The position numbers and the translations under genes are program-made. From positions 930,001-994,000 of the forward strand of contig CAMRHE010000166.1 in NCBI GenBank assembly GCA_947044405.1: a stretch of 64,000 nt of DNA. Direction: 5' to 3'. This document shows, one piece after another, positions 34,550 through 47,157 of this stretch (the first letter of the stretch is position 1; each line of letters begins with the position of its first letter). The DNA is from Leptodactylus fallax. Lineage: Eukaryota; Chordata; Amphibia; Anura; Leptodactylidae. Under the pieces are notes generated by a model. That model was not told the origin of the DNA. It did not search any database and saw only the letters and a list, made by a program, of their open reading frames with translations.

Positions 34550-36363
34550 AGAAAAGGAAGCATTACTGCGACCGTCACCGGCGTCTTCCCTTTTTTCCAC
34601 AACATCTCCCCCTTTCCCTTTTCCTCGCTTAAAGCACTTGTTAAGCCCATGTCCACCCCCGCAACCTGAACACTCGTGTTTGAAGCGGCAGGTGACACCG
34701 AATTTGCACTGCCCTTCATTGAACAACCAACAGTACCCCTTTTTCTGGAAGCCGAGGATCCGGTTGCAGAGCCCGTATTCCCGCCCCCCCACGAAAGTAC
34801 GGCGCCGCTGGTGCCGACATCAGCCGCATCCACAAGGATATGTCCTTGTGATCCCACCGCAAGCCCGGACGCACCTCCTTACGCTGCCGGAACTGCTCAT
34901 CGTATCTAAGCCACGCTACCCCACCGTACACTCGGTGCGCCTCCCCATTAGAGTCCATATAGCCAAAAAGAGCTGAGCAGTGCTCGGGCTCCTTTTCCCC
35001 AATCACACTTGCCAATATGGCAAACGCCTGTAGCCAATTGACAAAGGTACGGGGGATTAAACGGTAGCGACGCTTCTCCTCGTCCTCCTTTTTGCTATCA
35101 CTAGGCTTAACCTTGTCCAGATTAAATTTGTCCAAAGGGAGCAGGGAAAATATTTCCACGTACTCCCCTTTCCAAATTTTTTCCCGCACCTCCTGCTTCA
35201 AATGCGCCCCAAGCGGACCCTCAAAGCAGATGTAAACCTCACCCTTTGCTCGGTCATCTAGACGCACAATATCCACCGCCTTCTCCTTCTCCTTACCCTT
35301 GGCCCCCGCCACCGCATCCGAATCCTCAGGGGCCCCGCCACCCACCTGGATGGGCTCTGCAGGCACCGATGCAACTTCCCCCCAGCGGGCCAGCAATAGG
35401 AACTACCGGGACCGCCATCCCCCCAGACCCCGTGCCCACCCACACTCCCGTAGGCCCCGCGGCCCCAGGCCGCTCGCCCACCAATTGCTGGAGCAGACCT
35501 ATCAGCTGGCCCCATACTGCCTCCCCCGCAGCTGACCCCCCCCCAGGGACTCTACCCCCCCAGGCCCTAATACCGCCGCGCCCGACACACTCGCCCCAGA
35601 ACCCCCACCCATAGAAGAAGGAAACCCCATCTGCTCACCAGGCTGCGTCAGGGGGCGCCCCAGATCAGCCACCGCCAGTCCCGCATCCTCAGGGGGTCCG
35701 TTCGCACCGTCCGGGGAGCATTGACCTTCTTCAGCACTGGAGCCACCAGCGCCCATGCCAAGAGATGCTGCAGTCCCCGCCGTGCAGCGCACCCGCCGCC
35801 CCGTCGGAGAACCGTTGGCGCCGTCTTCAGCCGGCCTCTTCCGGCCCAGGCCCGACCCTCCGCGACGAGAAGGCCTGGCCGCGCCGGAAGTACCGGCCGC
35901 GTCACTTCCGGCGCGCTCGTTTGCGGCAGCAGGGAGTGCGCCAAGGGGGCGGTCCCCGCCCACTGACGTTACGCGCTGGGCACGCCCCCCCCGGCCGAAG
36001 CGCGAGAGGCTTCCGCTCGGGTCCTGGAGGACGAAGAGGAGGAAGGAGGCGTGTTAACCGGGCCTCCCTCTGGACGACTGCAGCCTCCTCGAGGATTCCT
36101 CCCGGCCACCGGGCGCTCTCCAGGGGAGCTGGCCTGGGCGCCCGTGGCCGGAGGGTCCCTCCTGGGGCTCCTGGATCACCGCCTCGTCGCCTGCCCCCTA
36201 TCAGGAGAGTAACGCTCCGGCGGCTGGGACTGCCGAGGGCCGGGGCGAAGGGACCAGGGCAGGGGGCACCCGGACCGCTGCGAAGAGATCCTCCACGACC
36301 TGCTCGCCATGGACCACCGCCGCCGCCCGAAGGAGAGACCGCAAGGCTTCAAGATCGGCCATG
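34550..36363 (-). pseudogene. Ngaro gag-like ORF1, frameshifted
   Basis: A plausible start is the ATG at 36361-36363 (MADLEALRSLLRAAAV). A Gly/Ala/Pro-rich low-complexity N-terminal part follows, with frame changes at G-runs (near 36150 and 35500-35530). The conserved body is open at 34716-35396 (RRYRLIPRTFVNWLQAFAIL, HRVYGGVAWLRYDEQFRQR). A shift at the G-run near 34783-34790 leads to a Cys-rich segment KKGYCWLFNEGQCKFGVTCRFKHECSGC (split here as CWLFNEGQCKFGVTCRFKH, a CCCH-type finger, then CSGCGGGHGLNKC). Such fingers bind nucleic acid in gag-like proteins. The reading then runs into the L1 poly(A) at 34550. Confidence 0.7.
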
Positions 36364-36400
36364 GTAAGTAGTGCAGTCCGTCCACTTCCTTACCCTGCCA

Positions 36401-36579
36401 CTGCTTGACTGACCCTTAACTCACCCCAGCGCCCCTTTTAACACCCTCGATCCCCCCCCCATTTTTCCTGCTCGAACTATCCTATTCCTTAACCCCTTCG
36501 TGCCTTAATCCTCCCCCTAGTCATGCAGTCCCTATCCCCAAGCGTCTAGGGCCTTCTCTGGAAAATCATATGCTATAAA
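36401..36579. other. Junction between two Ngaro elements
   Basis: C-rich, non-coding. Probably contains the 5' terminal repeat of the first Ngaro and the 3' end of the second, but repeats could not be aligned by eye. Confidence 0.3.
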
Positions 36580-36654
36580 ACACTGGACTCGCAGTCTACA
36601 AGTCCTTCTTCCCAGCCTAACCAATCTCTTGAATTTCACCAATGGCATAAAGGA

Positions 36655-37239
36655 GCTCATATATCCAATAGCAACTGCTCTATGCCATCCTGCAGGTCCA
36701 TCAGAAGAATATCAGAACAAATATCAGTAAGGTGGATGCCGTCCAGCCTCACCAGATTACTATTGTCCCCCTCCAAGTGGCGATGTCTCACCACCTCACC
36801 TTCCAGAGAGTGGACAAAATGGAAAATCCTTGCATTCACCTTCTGTCTGGCCTTCTCGACTGCTCCCACATCCCTTGCACCTTGCCATAGCACATGGGTG
36901 ATAATTTCAGACCAGACCAAAACCAACTCTTGAAAAAAAATTAGACTACTGTTCAATGTCCAAAATCAGAATTTTCATCAACCGCGCCATCTTCAAGACA
37001 CATAGATCATTACTCCCTACGTGCATAGCAAGGATAACTGGTCCCACAGACCCCCGGAAGCCCTTGGGGCCACCTTAGATCTCAAATATCTTTCCAGAAA
37101 ACATCAAACTCCTGAAAATCAAACTTCTTCCACCAGGTCTGTAATCCGCTCTGTGAGACGCCCACAACATACAAGAAAGCCCCAACAATTATATAGTTGG
37201 CCAAGTGTGACCTGTGGGAAACAAAACAAAGTAAAATAC
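36655..37239 (-). pseudogene. SGNH hydrolase domain of the second Ngaro element, broken
   Basis: All main SGNH blocks can be read on the minus strand in slightly shifting frames: IVGHSYVVWA-like block I with the candidate nucleophile Ser (about 37165-37195), ILAMHVGSNDLCVLK block III (about 37000-37045), VLVWSEIITHVLWQGA, and LDGIHLTDICSDILL block V with the D-x-x-H dyad (about 36695-36745). A stop after block III and frame shifts break it. Compared with the first element it shows the complete set of blocks, which supports the hydrolase call for both. Confidence 0.75.
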
Positions 37240-37388
37240 CGAGAAAGTATAACAGATCGGGACAAACGGAACCCGCAAAGCATCCGAAATGCCAGCAACC
37301 AATACATTTTATGTATGCCGCCAATAAACCAGCCCTGGAAGCTTCCATCAATGCTCTGATTCGGAATGAGTGTGTACCATAATCACTG
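37240..37388 (-). pseudogene. Tyrosine recombinase C-terminal end, second Ngaro
   Basis: GTHSFRIRALMEASRAG (His-x-x-Arg retained), followed by CIGCWHFGCFAGSVCPDLL, where the family has IGRW...YVRPDLL. The Arg is now Cys (CGC to TGC, CpG decay) and the nucleophilic Tyr is replaced, so the enzyme is dead. It continues without a gap into the hydrolase, as in a fused polyprotein. Confidence 0.7.
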
Positions 37389-37445
37389 GAAGAGTGAAGA
37401 AATCAGGCGATACCTTTTAGAGACTAACTGAGTATATTTGATAGT

Positions 37446-37480
37446 AAGCTTTCGAGAGTGCTAGCTCTCTTCTTCAGACA
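37446..37480 (-). ncRNA. Hammerhead-ribozyme-like core in the Penelope 3' region
   Basis: The minus strand reads CTGAAGA (37471-37477), a five-base-pair stem GAGAG-CTAGCA-CTCTC, then GAAA (37450-37453). This matches the CUGANGA - stem II - GAAA core of hammerhead ribozymes, known from Penelope terminal repeats. Flanking stems I and III were not proved. Confidence 0.55.
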
Positions 37481-37688
37481 TGGTGTAATACAAGAAACTG
37501 AAAATTCACACTATTTATACACATACAAGACATGGATCTTCAAAGGATCTTGGAATAACAAAATGCAATATATGTAGAGAAGTTATTTACAACAGGTCAG
37601 GTAATAAACAGTCTGGGAAATTTGTGGGGCGTGACGAAGGGATTTGTTATCTGTTTGCAATCAGGTGGTGATTTGTGACCCTCACAGT

Positions 37689-38683
37689 TCATACATAGTG
37701 TGACATTAAACTGGCATGAATATTAAGTCCAAATTGCAGAGTTTGAAATTTTTGCATTAACTTAAATTCCCATTCCTTTCTCTCTCTCTGCATCTTAAAA
37801 TGTCCCATTAAAACCACAACATGCAAATCTTCAATAGAGTGGTCTTCTCCGGAGAAATGTCCGGCCACTGGGAGATCTGTTCTGCTGTTATTAATGGTGG
37901 ATCTGTGTGAGTTCATGCACTGACTGAGTCTCTGGCCTATTTCCCCTACATAGAGGCCTGTGGTGGGACATTGCACACACATTATGAGAGACACCACATT
38001 GGAAGACCTGCAGGAAAATGTCCCCCTAATTGTGTGGATGTGCTTGCAGGTCATGCACCAGTTTTGCAGGCAAGGTGAGGTGCCATTTTCAGTTGGGGCC
38101 TTCAGGGCACTCAGGACAATAATACGCCTCAGGTTTGGTGGTTGTCGAAAGGAAAGGAGAGGGGGAACTGGAAATATGTCCTTGAGTCTGTTGTCCCTAT
38201 GTAGCACAGGTTGGTGCTCCTTGGCAATCCTTTGTAGGATCTCGAGCTGTGGGTTGTAGGTGACAACTAGGGGCACTCGGGCTTCTTTCTGGGTCTCTTT
38301 ATATGAGAGCAGACTGTCTCTGTTAATGGCTGCCACTTTGTTTAATTGGTTGTCCGTCACTTTTGGTTTGTATTCCAATCGGAGAAATTTTGCCCTCAGA
38401 TCCTGGAAGTGTTTGTCCAGGTCTGCTTTGTCAGAGCAAATACGATTGTATCATATAGCCTGGCTGTAAATAATAGTCTTGTGTGCTTGGGGTGGAAGCT
38501 GTCATTTCTCAGGTAGGTCATTTGTGGTATATTGATGTGAGTAGCCAGTGGTCTTTAATGTATATTGTGGTGTCCAGAAAGTGGATTTCACTCTCTGAAT
38601 AGCTAAGTTTAAGGTGACTGGTAGGGTGAAAGTCATTGAAGTCATTATGGAATTGAAGTAGGGCCTCCTCACCTGCAGTCCAG

Positions 38684-38719
<36 letters not shown>

Positions 38720-39057
38720 GTCCTTTAATAGTCCCACAATGGGGAAATTCAGATGACAAGGATATCATCGATATAACAAAGGTAAATCATAGGTTTGGTG
38801 GTGCACGTTGATAAATATACTCCTTCCAGTTCTGCCATAAAGAGATTTGCATACTGGAGTGCACATCTGGTCCCCACTGAAGTTCCCATTCGCTGCAGAT
38901 ATAGATCCTCTCCAAAAGTAAAATAGTTGTGGCTAAGGATGAATTGTATGAGCTGCTTTACTGGTTCTTTTGGGAGATTTTGTTTCTCCAGGTGTACCCG
39001 ACATGCTGCAACTCCATCCTTGTGGGGAATGTTGGTATACAGGGATACCACACCCAT
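37689..39057 (-). pseudogene. Penelope-like RT plus GIY-YIG protein, C-terminal two thirds
   Basis: The 5' part (38749-39057) has MGVVSLYTNIPHKDGV (RT palm), FILSHNYFTFGEDLYLQ, GTSVGTRCALQYANLFMAELE and the catalytic YIDDILVI. After the LINE-tail insertion the 3' part (37689-38378) has a linker with LPPLLSFRQPPNLRRIIV, Cys-rich LQNWCMTCKHI, and a GIY-YIG-type block VSLIMCVQCPTTGLYVGEI followed by RLSQCMNSHRSTI. It ends FGLNIHASLMSHYV. Penelope proteins pair RT with a GIY-YIG endonuclease that nicks the target. The N-terminal RT part is missing by truncation. Confidence 0.85.
38685..38752 (-). mobile_element. Tail-only L2-like LINE insertion inside the Penelope gene
   Basis: (AAT)n followed by tagtcctttaatagtcccac and aatggggaaattcag: the reverse complement of the last about 45 bp of the L2-like LINE plus its tail. 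No LINE body. Confidence 0.85.
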
Positions 39058-39196
39058 GGTGGCTAAAATGGTACCCTGCGGTAGAATGTGAAGTGTGAAG
39101 ACCCTTAATATAGCATTTATTAGAATCTTATCCTGACATAGGATAGGCTATCATTATTATATCTTCAGTTGTCTGACACCGTAGAACCCCTGCAGA

Positions 39197-41582
39197 CAGG
39201 GCCAGCGTCAGCACCTGGGAAGTGCCAGGGCCCCAAGCTCCTGAGGGGGCCCACTCGGCAGGGGCGTAGGGTGCGGGGCCCATGGCCAGCTGGAAATGGC
39301 CGGGGCCTTGGACCACCATGATAGTGGTTGGGTAAAGCATGGTTCCCCGACCACTATACATACTACTAATGGAAAGGGGCCTTCCAGCTGGTGACTGAGG
39401 TCCTGTGCCCCAGACGTCACTGCTGGGGCCTGTGATTGGGTCGTAGCGGTCACATGGGGCACGTCGGCGTAATGACATCATCGCGCCCCTAGTGACCACT
39501 GAGGCCCAGTCACAGGCCCCAGGAGTGACATCTTGGATGCAGGACCTCAGTCGTAAGGCAAAAGAGGACCAAGGAGGATGCAGAAAACAGCTGGATACCG
39601 AGGAGAGGTGAGGTAAGGTGAGTATAAGTGTTTGTTATTTTTAATCACTTCCCCTGGGCCCCTGATTATTATACTCTGGGGTCTGAGGTGACCCCATTGT
39701 ATAATAATAGCACCGGCTCTATGGGGGGCTCTTGGGAGCATAGGAGGATGCAGAAGACAGCTGCATACCCAGGAGAGGTGAGGTAAGGTGAGTATAAGTG
39801 GCCCCAGCAGTGACGTCTGGGGCGCAGGACCTCAGTCACCAGCTGGAAGAGCCTCGGAGAGGATGCTGAGCCCAAGACAGGTAAGTATAAGTATTTTTTT
39901 TTTTATTTTTAGTCACCTTCCCTTGGGCTGGCATCTATACTGTGTGGGGGCCAGTGTGGAGCATATAATACTGTGAGTGTGGGCCAGTGTGGAGCATATA
40001 ATGTTGTGTGGGGGGCCACTGTGGAGCATATAAAACTGTGTGGGGGCCACTGTGGAGCATATGATACTGTGTGGGGGCCACTGTGAGCATATGATACTGT
40101 GTGAGAGCCACTGTGGAGCATATGATACTGTGTGGGGGTCACTGTGGAGCATATAATACTGCATGGGAGATACTTTGGAGCATATGATACTGTGTGGGGG
40201 CCACTGTGGAACATATTATACTGTGTGGGGCCACTGTGGAGTGGCACTATTAATAGTATCAGGCCCTGTTGACACGATGGAATCTGGCACTGATTTTGCA
40301 GTGGATTTTGCCCATAAATCAGCAGCAGGAAACTGGAGAAAAAAAAAAGCGTCCTGCTGGATCTTGCAGATTCTGCAGCTAATTTGCTGGCCGCAGCTTG
40401 AGACTTCGCACTAGTTAGACTCATTCATTTAGGCCTAATCAGCAGTGGAAAGCCGCAACAGAATACTGATGTTCTGCACTGTAAACCAGGGCAGAAAATA
40501 AAGATGAATCCGGGGCAGATGTCCACCTTAAATTCCTCTTTACTTTCCGATGTTTGATCAGGTTGTATCTACTTGTATGGAATGGACTGAGGTCTACCTC
40601 AGCAAAAAACACCCAATTTCAATTGTTTTTTTGTTTTGCTGCAGTGTGCATGAGTTACTCCAAAAGGGTCCTGTGAAAGATCCTCAGTGCGCCAACATCG
40701 CTTTGGCCCACGCCTGAGACTTCTTTAATAAAAAACCACACTCACCGCCAGTGAGTGCTGGGTTCACAAGATAAATACAAGACAAGCTTTCTAAATTTTG
40801 TATATTTATTAACCCCTAAATGGGTCAGTATTAACATCTAACACATGCAGTTCAGAACAGATATGCAGATATATGCAAGCATTAAACAGTTACTAGTTAC
40901 AATATACAGTACAATAAAATAAAATGGAATAAAAGTGAAATAATTATTTTACCACACATATCCTGGATGTGGCTCTATAATCCAACCCTCACACATGGCA
41001 TGTGGGGATAACCAATGGAGGCAGCAACATCAACACAGAATTCCAGCCTGCATGCTCATCACAGTCTCTCAGTAGTAGTCTCTTGTAGTCTCTTGTAGTC
41101 TCATCATAGTATTCTCCCTCACTGACCTCTTACCTCATCTTTTATACCCCTGATTACACCACCCAGAATGAGGTCACCGGCGACGGCAAGTCTGATTGAT
41201 TAATGCACTCAAGTCAAGATTCTTTGTAAGGAGATGGGACCAAGTGGAATGACACAATGCCTTCTATATGTTATCAACCATGCCTGATCAACATCCCAGG
41301 CTGAACAATGCATGTGTATTTGATCACTCAGGGCTATGTAGGAATTCAATGGAGCCATTCTGGGATGGATACAAAGCCCTATTGTTACATTGTTGCCACT
41401 ACTGACAACATACGCCTAGGATTAGGGCTGCGCACATTATGAGTAAATGGAAGTAAGAAGGAGATAGGACACCCAGAGATCAAAATACATCTTTGAGTTA
41501 TAGCCATATTTAAGTGGAATCATCACAGGGCCCACTGAGGCTCTGTCTCCCATGGGCCCACACAAACCTGAAGCCAGCTCTG
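39197..41582. mobile_element. Non-autonomous hAT element, 2386 bp, perfect 8-bp TSD
   Basis: Termini CAGGGCCAGCGTCAG and CTGAAGCCAGCTCTG are imperfect inverted repeats. The flanks are exact CCTGCAGA (39189-39196 and 41583-41590). No transposase. It contains GC-rich duplicated segments (39420-39890, with a ggagaggtgaggtaaggtga word twice), a minisatellite (39938-40240) and about 1.2 kb of unassigned DNA (40250-41520). Confidence 0.85.
39938..40240 (+). repeat. Minisatellite, about 31-bp unit
   Basis: About nine copies of a unit like gtgtgggggccactgtggag, then catatgatact. It produces chance ORFs with repeating SYAPQW/HSIICST-like peptides on the minus strand, which are not genes. Confidence 0.85.
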
Positions 41583-42639
41583 CCTGCAGATCACCAGTAC
41601 TGAGGCAGCATGACAGAGCCACGCAGCTCACTCACTGTACAAGTTGTAGAGGCGAGTGTAGGAACTGCAGTGTTGCTCCATAGACTTCAATGGGGCAGCG
41701 CTGCAATACTTTTACTCACTGCTGCAGTTTGTACGACGAGTGAGCAATGCAGCTGTCCCACGCTGCCTCGGTATCGGTGATCTGCAGGGGTTCCGGGTGT
41801 TGTACATTCATAAGATCTAACATTGATTACCTATCCTTAGGATAGGTCATTAATCCTAAAAACCGGATAACACCTTTAAGGGTTAGGAGTATATCAACTG
41901 GCAACTGATTCTCATATTTTTTTTAATTTTAGAAGGATAAATACTTTGATATTAATAAAAGTTAAGTTTTAGGGGTGGTTTCTACAGTGTCCAAATTTTG
42001 TTGACTACCATTAGTTCCTTCACTGGTGGCAGATTGGCTAGTAGCTATGAATTCATGTAAAAGTTGAAAAATTGGCAGCACTCCAAATCTCAAGTAGTTA
42101 GTGTTTCTTTATTCCAAATTGACGTTTTGGTTCCATCAACATTATATAGCATATGCAAAAAGCTAAGTGCATTACATCTCAGTTCATAAAAATCAATGAT
42201 ATTTAAAAATACATGGAAATCCAATATACAAATAGTTAAATTCATAATAAAAATATCAGTACCAGTGCATATAAAATTCAAATTGTAATTATAAAGTGCA
42301 AAAATTTTGTATAGGACTGTAAACATATCAATTCATATTTCAGTCTAATTATCACTTAAGGTTACACATGTGAAAGTGCAGGTGCAATTGATAAAGTAAA
42401 AAGGTTATCAAGAAAAGTACAATCCTCCTATAATTTACTCACATAAACTGCATGTATGTCCATTGGCGTCTGAAGCAGGTTAATGTGCATATGCGCATCT
42501 CTCTCAGCAGTTGTGACCAAAGCGCATCAATTGCACATTCATGCACATGCATAATACATATTTTTTATATGTCGGCAATTTTACTAAAGGTGAATCGCCT
42601 AATATCAAGTTCTTGATTGCACATGACCCGCTTGTCATT

Positions 42640-42990
42640 GTAGCCATATTTGTCAAGGGCACATCGCCCAAACTTCACTCATGTAATAACTAAAGCTATT
42701 TAAAGCACAGAAATTAAATATCAGTTATAGAATACAGACAGGAGCACTAATACAATTTATAGCTCTTTTTATAAAGGCTATTACTGGGCGATCAGCTTAT
42801 ATCCCCATTATATATGTTTCACAAATTGCCATGTGTACAACTGTTTGATGTCAACCATGCCATGTGCTGAGCTATAGCCCATTACTGGGACACATGCTCC
42901 AAGCACATAAGTTCATGTGCTCACTCTGATGCGGTAGGTAGTCACATTACAGTAGTGTGCACTGAGCCCAGGCCTTTGTGACCAAATAAA
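42640..42990 (-). repeat. Inverted terminal arm of the Penelope-like element, arm A
   Basis: Reverse complement of 61425-61726 over about 300 bp with moderate divergence. Shared words are tgcttggagcatgtgtccca and gttgacatcaaacagttgt, then gatcgcccagtaat. Penelope elements can carry terminal repeats in inverted orientation. Confidence 0.8.
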
Positions 42991-43006
42991 CTAGTTTCCT
43001 TATCTA

Positions 43007-43936
<930 letters not shown>

Positions 43937-44188
43937 TATGTATAGGATGGTATTTTTATGTGTATAGTTATAAATGAAAAATAAAAATTAAATATTAAAA
44001 AATAAACATAAAAATAAAAAGCAACACATTTGTTTTAGAAATAAATATAAAAAATAAAATTAATAAAATATATAAGACTATATAAACTACAATAAAGTTT
44101 ATCATAAACACTGCAAATCGATGTGCTCCAATCAAACTGCTTCAGGCAAAACCATAGATATTTATTATTACATATAAGAATACAAATA

Positions 44189-45081
44189 TTAAAGGGGGTT
44201 GTCCAGGATAAATCAACAATTTGTAACTAATAAGTCCCCCATGCCCCCCCTCCAACTTTCTAATATATCTTTATTCTATAATATCTATCTATATTCTATA
44301 GTTTTTCAGTAATATATATAGGTCATGTGACCTACATACTTTATATTACATTTATTACCTTTCTGATGACGTAACGGGTCCATGGTCTAATCCATATCCT
44401 GATCAGTTACGTCAGGGTAAAGGCGTCGCCGCACCCTAGTCCCATTTTACTTACCATTTCCTTTGGATCCGGGCCTGATGCGTCATCCAGGGAAGGCCGC
44501 CTCCTCTTCTTTCTTACTTACCCGGCTTCTCTTGCTTCCGATCCAGAGTGGAGTCGTGATGTCACGTCTGATGTTGCCCCCGGCTCCAGGAAGCACCTGG
44601 AGCGGAGGAGATGCTGGCCTCCGCAATAGAGCCAGAGTGCCGGCTACTGCGCAATGTCAGCACTCCAGCTCTATTGCGCAGGAGCCAGCAGACGAGGAAG
44701 AAGAGGAGGAGCCAGCCCCACAAGTGATCTCCCATACCCGGACAGAAAGACGGGTAAGTATGATGGGGTGGAGGTTGGGCTGAGTTAATTAGTTGGGAAG
44801 GGCCAGTAATGGGCAGGCTAGCTAGGGAGACAGGGAGGGGGGTGTGAGGGAGGAAGTGAGAGGGGGATGTGAGTGAAGAGCAATGCATCACGGTAGTTGT
44901 AGGATAAACGAACAGGAAGCTACACCATGTAAACAAATGCAGAAGATGCCAGGAGCTCCCAGAGAAACCCAGAAAACACTCAAAACACTGCTAAAGATAT
45001 TTGTGTGCGCTTATTCACCCATTAATAGCACTAACAGACCTTTTTTAAAAAAAATGATTTTTGCCCAGAAAACCCCTTTAA
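44189..45081. mobile_element. T2-type MITE, about 890 bp, TTAA flanks
   Basis: The left end is TTAAAGGGGGTTGTCCAGG and the right end is CCCAGAAAACCCCTTTAA, near-inverse. TTAA at 44189-44192 and 45078-45081 is the target. The GC-richer interior (44560-44760) includes a palindromic gagctggagtgctgac-type pair (about 44626-44680). Interior ORFs (106 and 124 aa) overlap on opposite strands and have no domains. Confidence 0.75.
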
Positions 45082-45618
45082 TTAAATCAATTTATATCTC
45101 AAAAGAAAGGGGATGTTCCATTCTTTTATTCATTGTCCTCCAAAGTGAGACGTGAATAGAGTTTTGTGGTGTATCTAAAAAACAAAAACACATCAGTGTA
45201 AATACACTATATATGAACATTATTAATATATATATACAATGATGGCCAAAAGTATTGGCACCCCTGCAATTCTGTCAGATAATACTCAATTTCTTCCAGA
45301 AAATGATTGCAATCACAAATGCTTTTGTAATAATATATTCATTTAATTTGTCTTCAATGGAAAACCACAAAAAGAATTGTCAAAAAGCCAAATTGCATAT
45401 AATTCCACACCAAACATAAAAAAGGGGGTGGACAAAAGTATTGGCACCCTTTGAAAAATCATGTGATGCTTCTCTAATTTGTGTAATTAACAGCACCTGT
45501 TACTTACCTGTGGCACATAACAGGTGGTGCCAATAACTAAATCACACTTGCAGCCAGTTGAAATGGATTAAAGTTGACTCAACCTCTGTCCTGTGTCCTT
45601 GTGTGTACCACATTGAGC

Positions 45619-46654
<1,036 letters not shown>

Positions 46655-46707
46655 GCTGAGGGTGCCAATACTTTTGTCCGGCCCATTTTTGGAGTTTTGT
46701 GTAAAAT

Positions 46708-47134
46708 TGTAAGGGTTAAAATATAACTTGTATTATATTCTATACACTGTATACACAGAGAGTGAAATGTTCTGCAGACAGTCAGCACAATTTAGAGATA
46801 GAATGCAGACACTACATCTGGGACGGCACCCAAAGGTTGTGTTGTTCTCAGAAAAGATAAGGGAAACATCCACATAATCAAGGAGAGGAGTTGTTATGAG
46901 AAACTGTGTAAATCTGCCCAGCAGCGGAACCGGAAGGACCAAATATGTACATTGATCACATGATTATTGTGTAAACAGCTTGCCTTTAAGAACTGTGTAA
47001 ACTATGCAATAAACGAAATCATTCTTACTAGATACGTGGGTGTGTCTGTACGTTTGTTTTCCCGAGCTCGTACCTGTTCTAAATTTAATTAGGATTACGG
47101 TGACATCCATCCCGCGGGAACTTAACCCCTGACA
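46708..47134 (+). repeat. ERV 5' LTR
   Basis: 427 bp, TG...CA ends. Contains an AATAAA signal at 47008-47013. Six substitutions and no indels separate it from the 3' LTR by eye, about 1.4 percent. Confidence 0.93.
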
Positions 47135-47139
47135 GAAAT

Positions 47140-47157
47140 TGGCTAACCAACGTGGGG
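47140..47157 (+). promoter_or_regulatory. Candidate ERV primer-binding site
   Basis: tggctaaccaacgtgggg, five bases after the LTR end. The ccaacgtgggg half matches the 3' part of a lysine-tRNA (Lys1,2-type) binding site and the first part is mutated. The assignment is tentative. Confidence 0.5.

Larger units (their letters stand above)
28890..36400 (-). mobile_element. Ngaro-type (DIRS order) retrotransposon with SGNH hydrolase, interrupted by an L1
   Basis: On the minus strand the order is gag with CCCH finger, RT, RNase H, tyrosine recombinase, SGNH hydrolase, then an AT-rich 3' region. This gene order with a hydrolase is known for vertebrate Ngaro elements, which carry split direct repeats rather than inverted ones. 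I could not align the terminal repeats by eye, so both ends are approximate. A GC- and CpG-rich 5' part (35400-36400) contrasts with the AT-rich surroundings. An L1 fragment (32489-34549) splits gag from RT. Confidence 0.75.
36580..37388 (-). mobile_element. 3' part of a second, different Ngaro-type element
   Basis: Contains the end of a tyrosine recombinase directly followed by an SGNH hydrolase, the same order as the element at 28890-36400 but clearly diverged in sequence. Everything upstream is missing: the sequence continues into the Penelope-like element at 37401. Confidence 0.7.
37401..39089 (-). mobile_element. Penelope-like element, 5'-truncated
   Basis: RT and GIY-YIG parts on the minus strand, followed by a 3' region with a hammerhead-like core. 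Possible target duplication with one mismatch: gaagagtgaaga (37389-37400) and gaagtgtgaaga (39090-39101). A 68-bp L2 LINE tail interrupts the coding region at 38685-38752. Confidence 0.75.
39102..41882. mobile_element. T2-type palindromic repeat split by a hAT element
   Basis: The left arm (about 39120-39196, with cctgacataggataggc and agaacccctgcaga) and the right arm (about 41770-41882, ending ccggataacacctttaa) are inverted counterparts. The right terminus has the TTAAAGG-type end of T2 MITEs. The left terminus is less clear. Confidence 0.55.

Noticed and set aside
35258..36367. Many long ORFs of 80-200 aa on both strands
   Set aside because: GC-rich, stop-poor DNA of the Ngaro 5' region. 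Only the minus-strand gag-like reading connects with recognisable sequence; the rest are shadows.
39240..40240. Repeat-rich stretch considered as a CRISPR-like array
   Set aside because: Units are adjacent without unique spacers and the context is a vertebrate transposon. It is a minisatellite.
39909..40424. 171-aa minus-strand ORF with repeating peptides
   Set aside because: Translation of a minisatellite with a unit length that keeps frames open. No protein features.
40690..41160. Candidate LTR-like segment (ttctttaataaaaaaccaca...)
   Set aside because: No TG...CA pair, no second copy and no primer site. It lies inside the hAT element bounded by an exact duplication.
44463..44936. ORFs of 106 (plus) and 124 (minus) aa inside the T2 element
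   Set aside because: Opposite-strand overlap, palindromic interior, no domain, no splice or start context.
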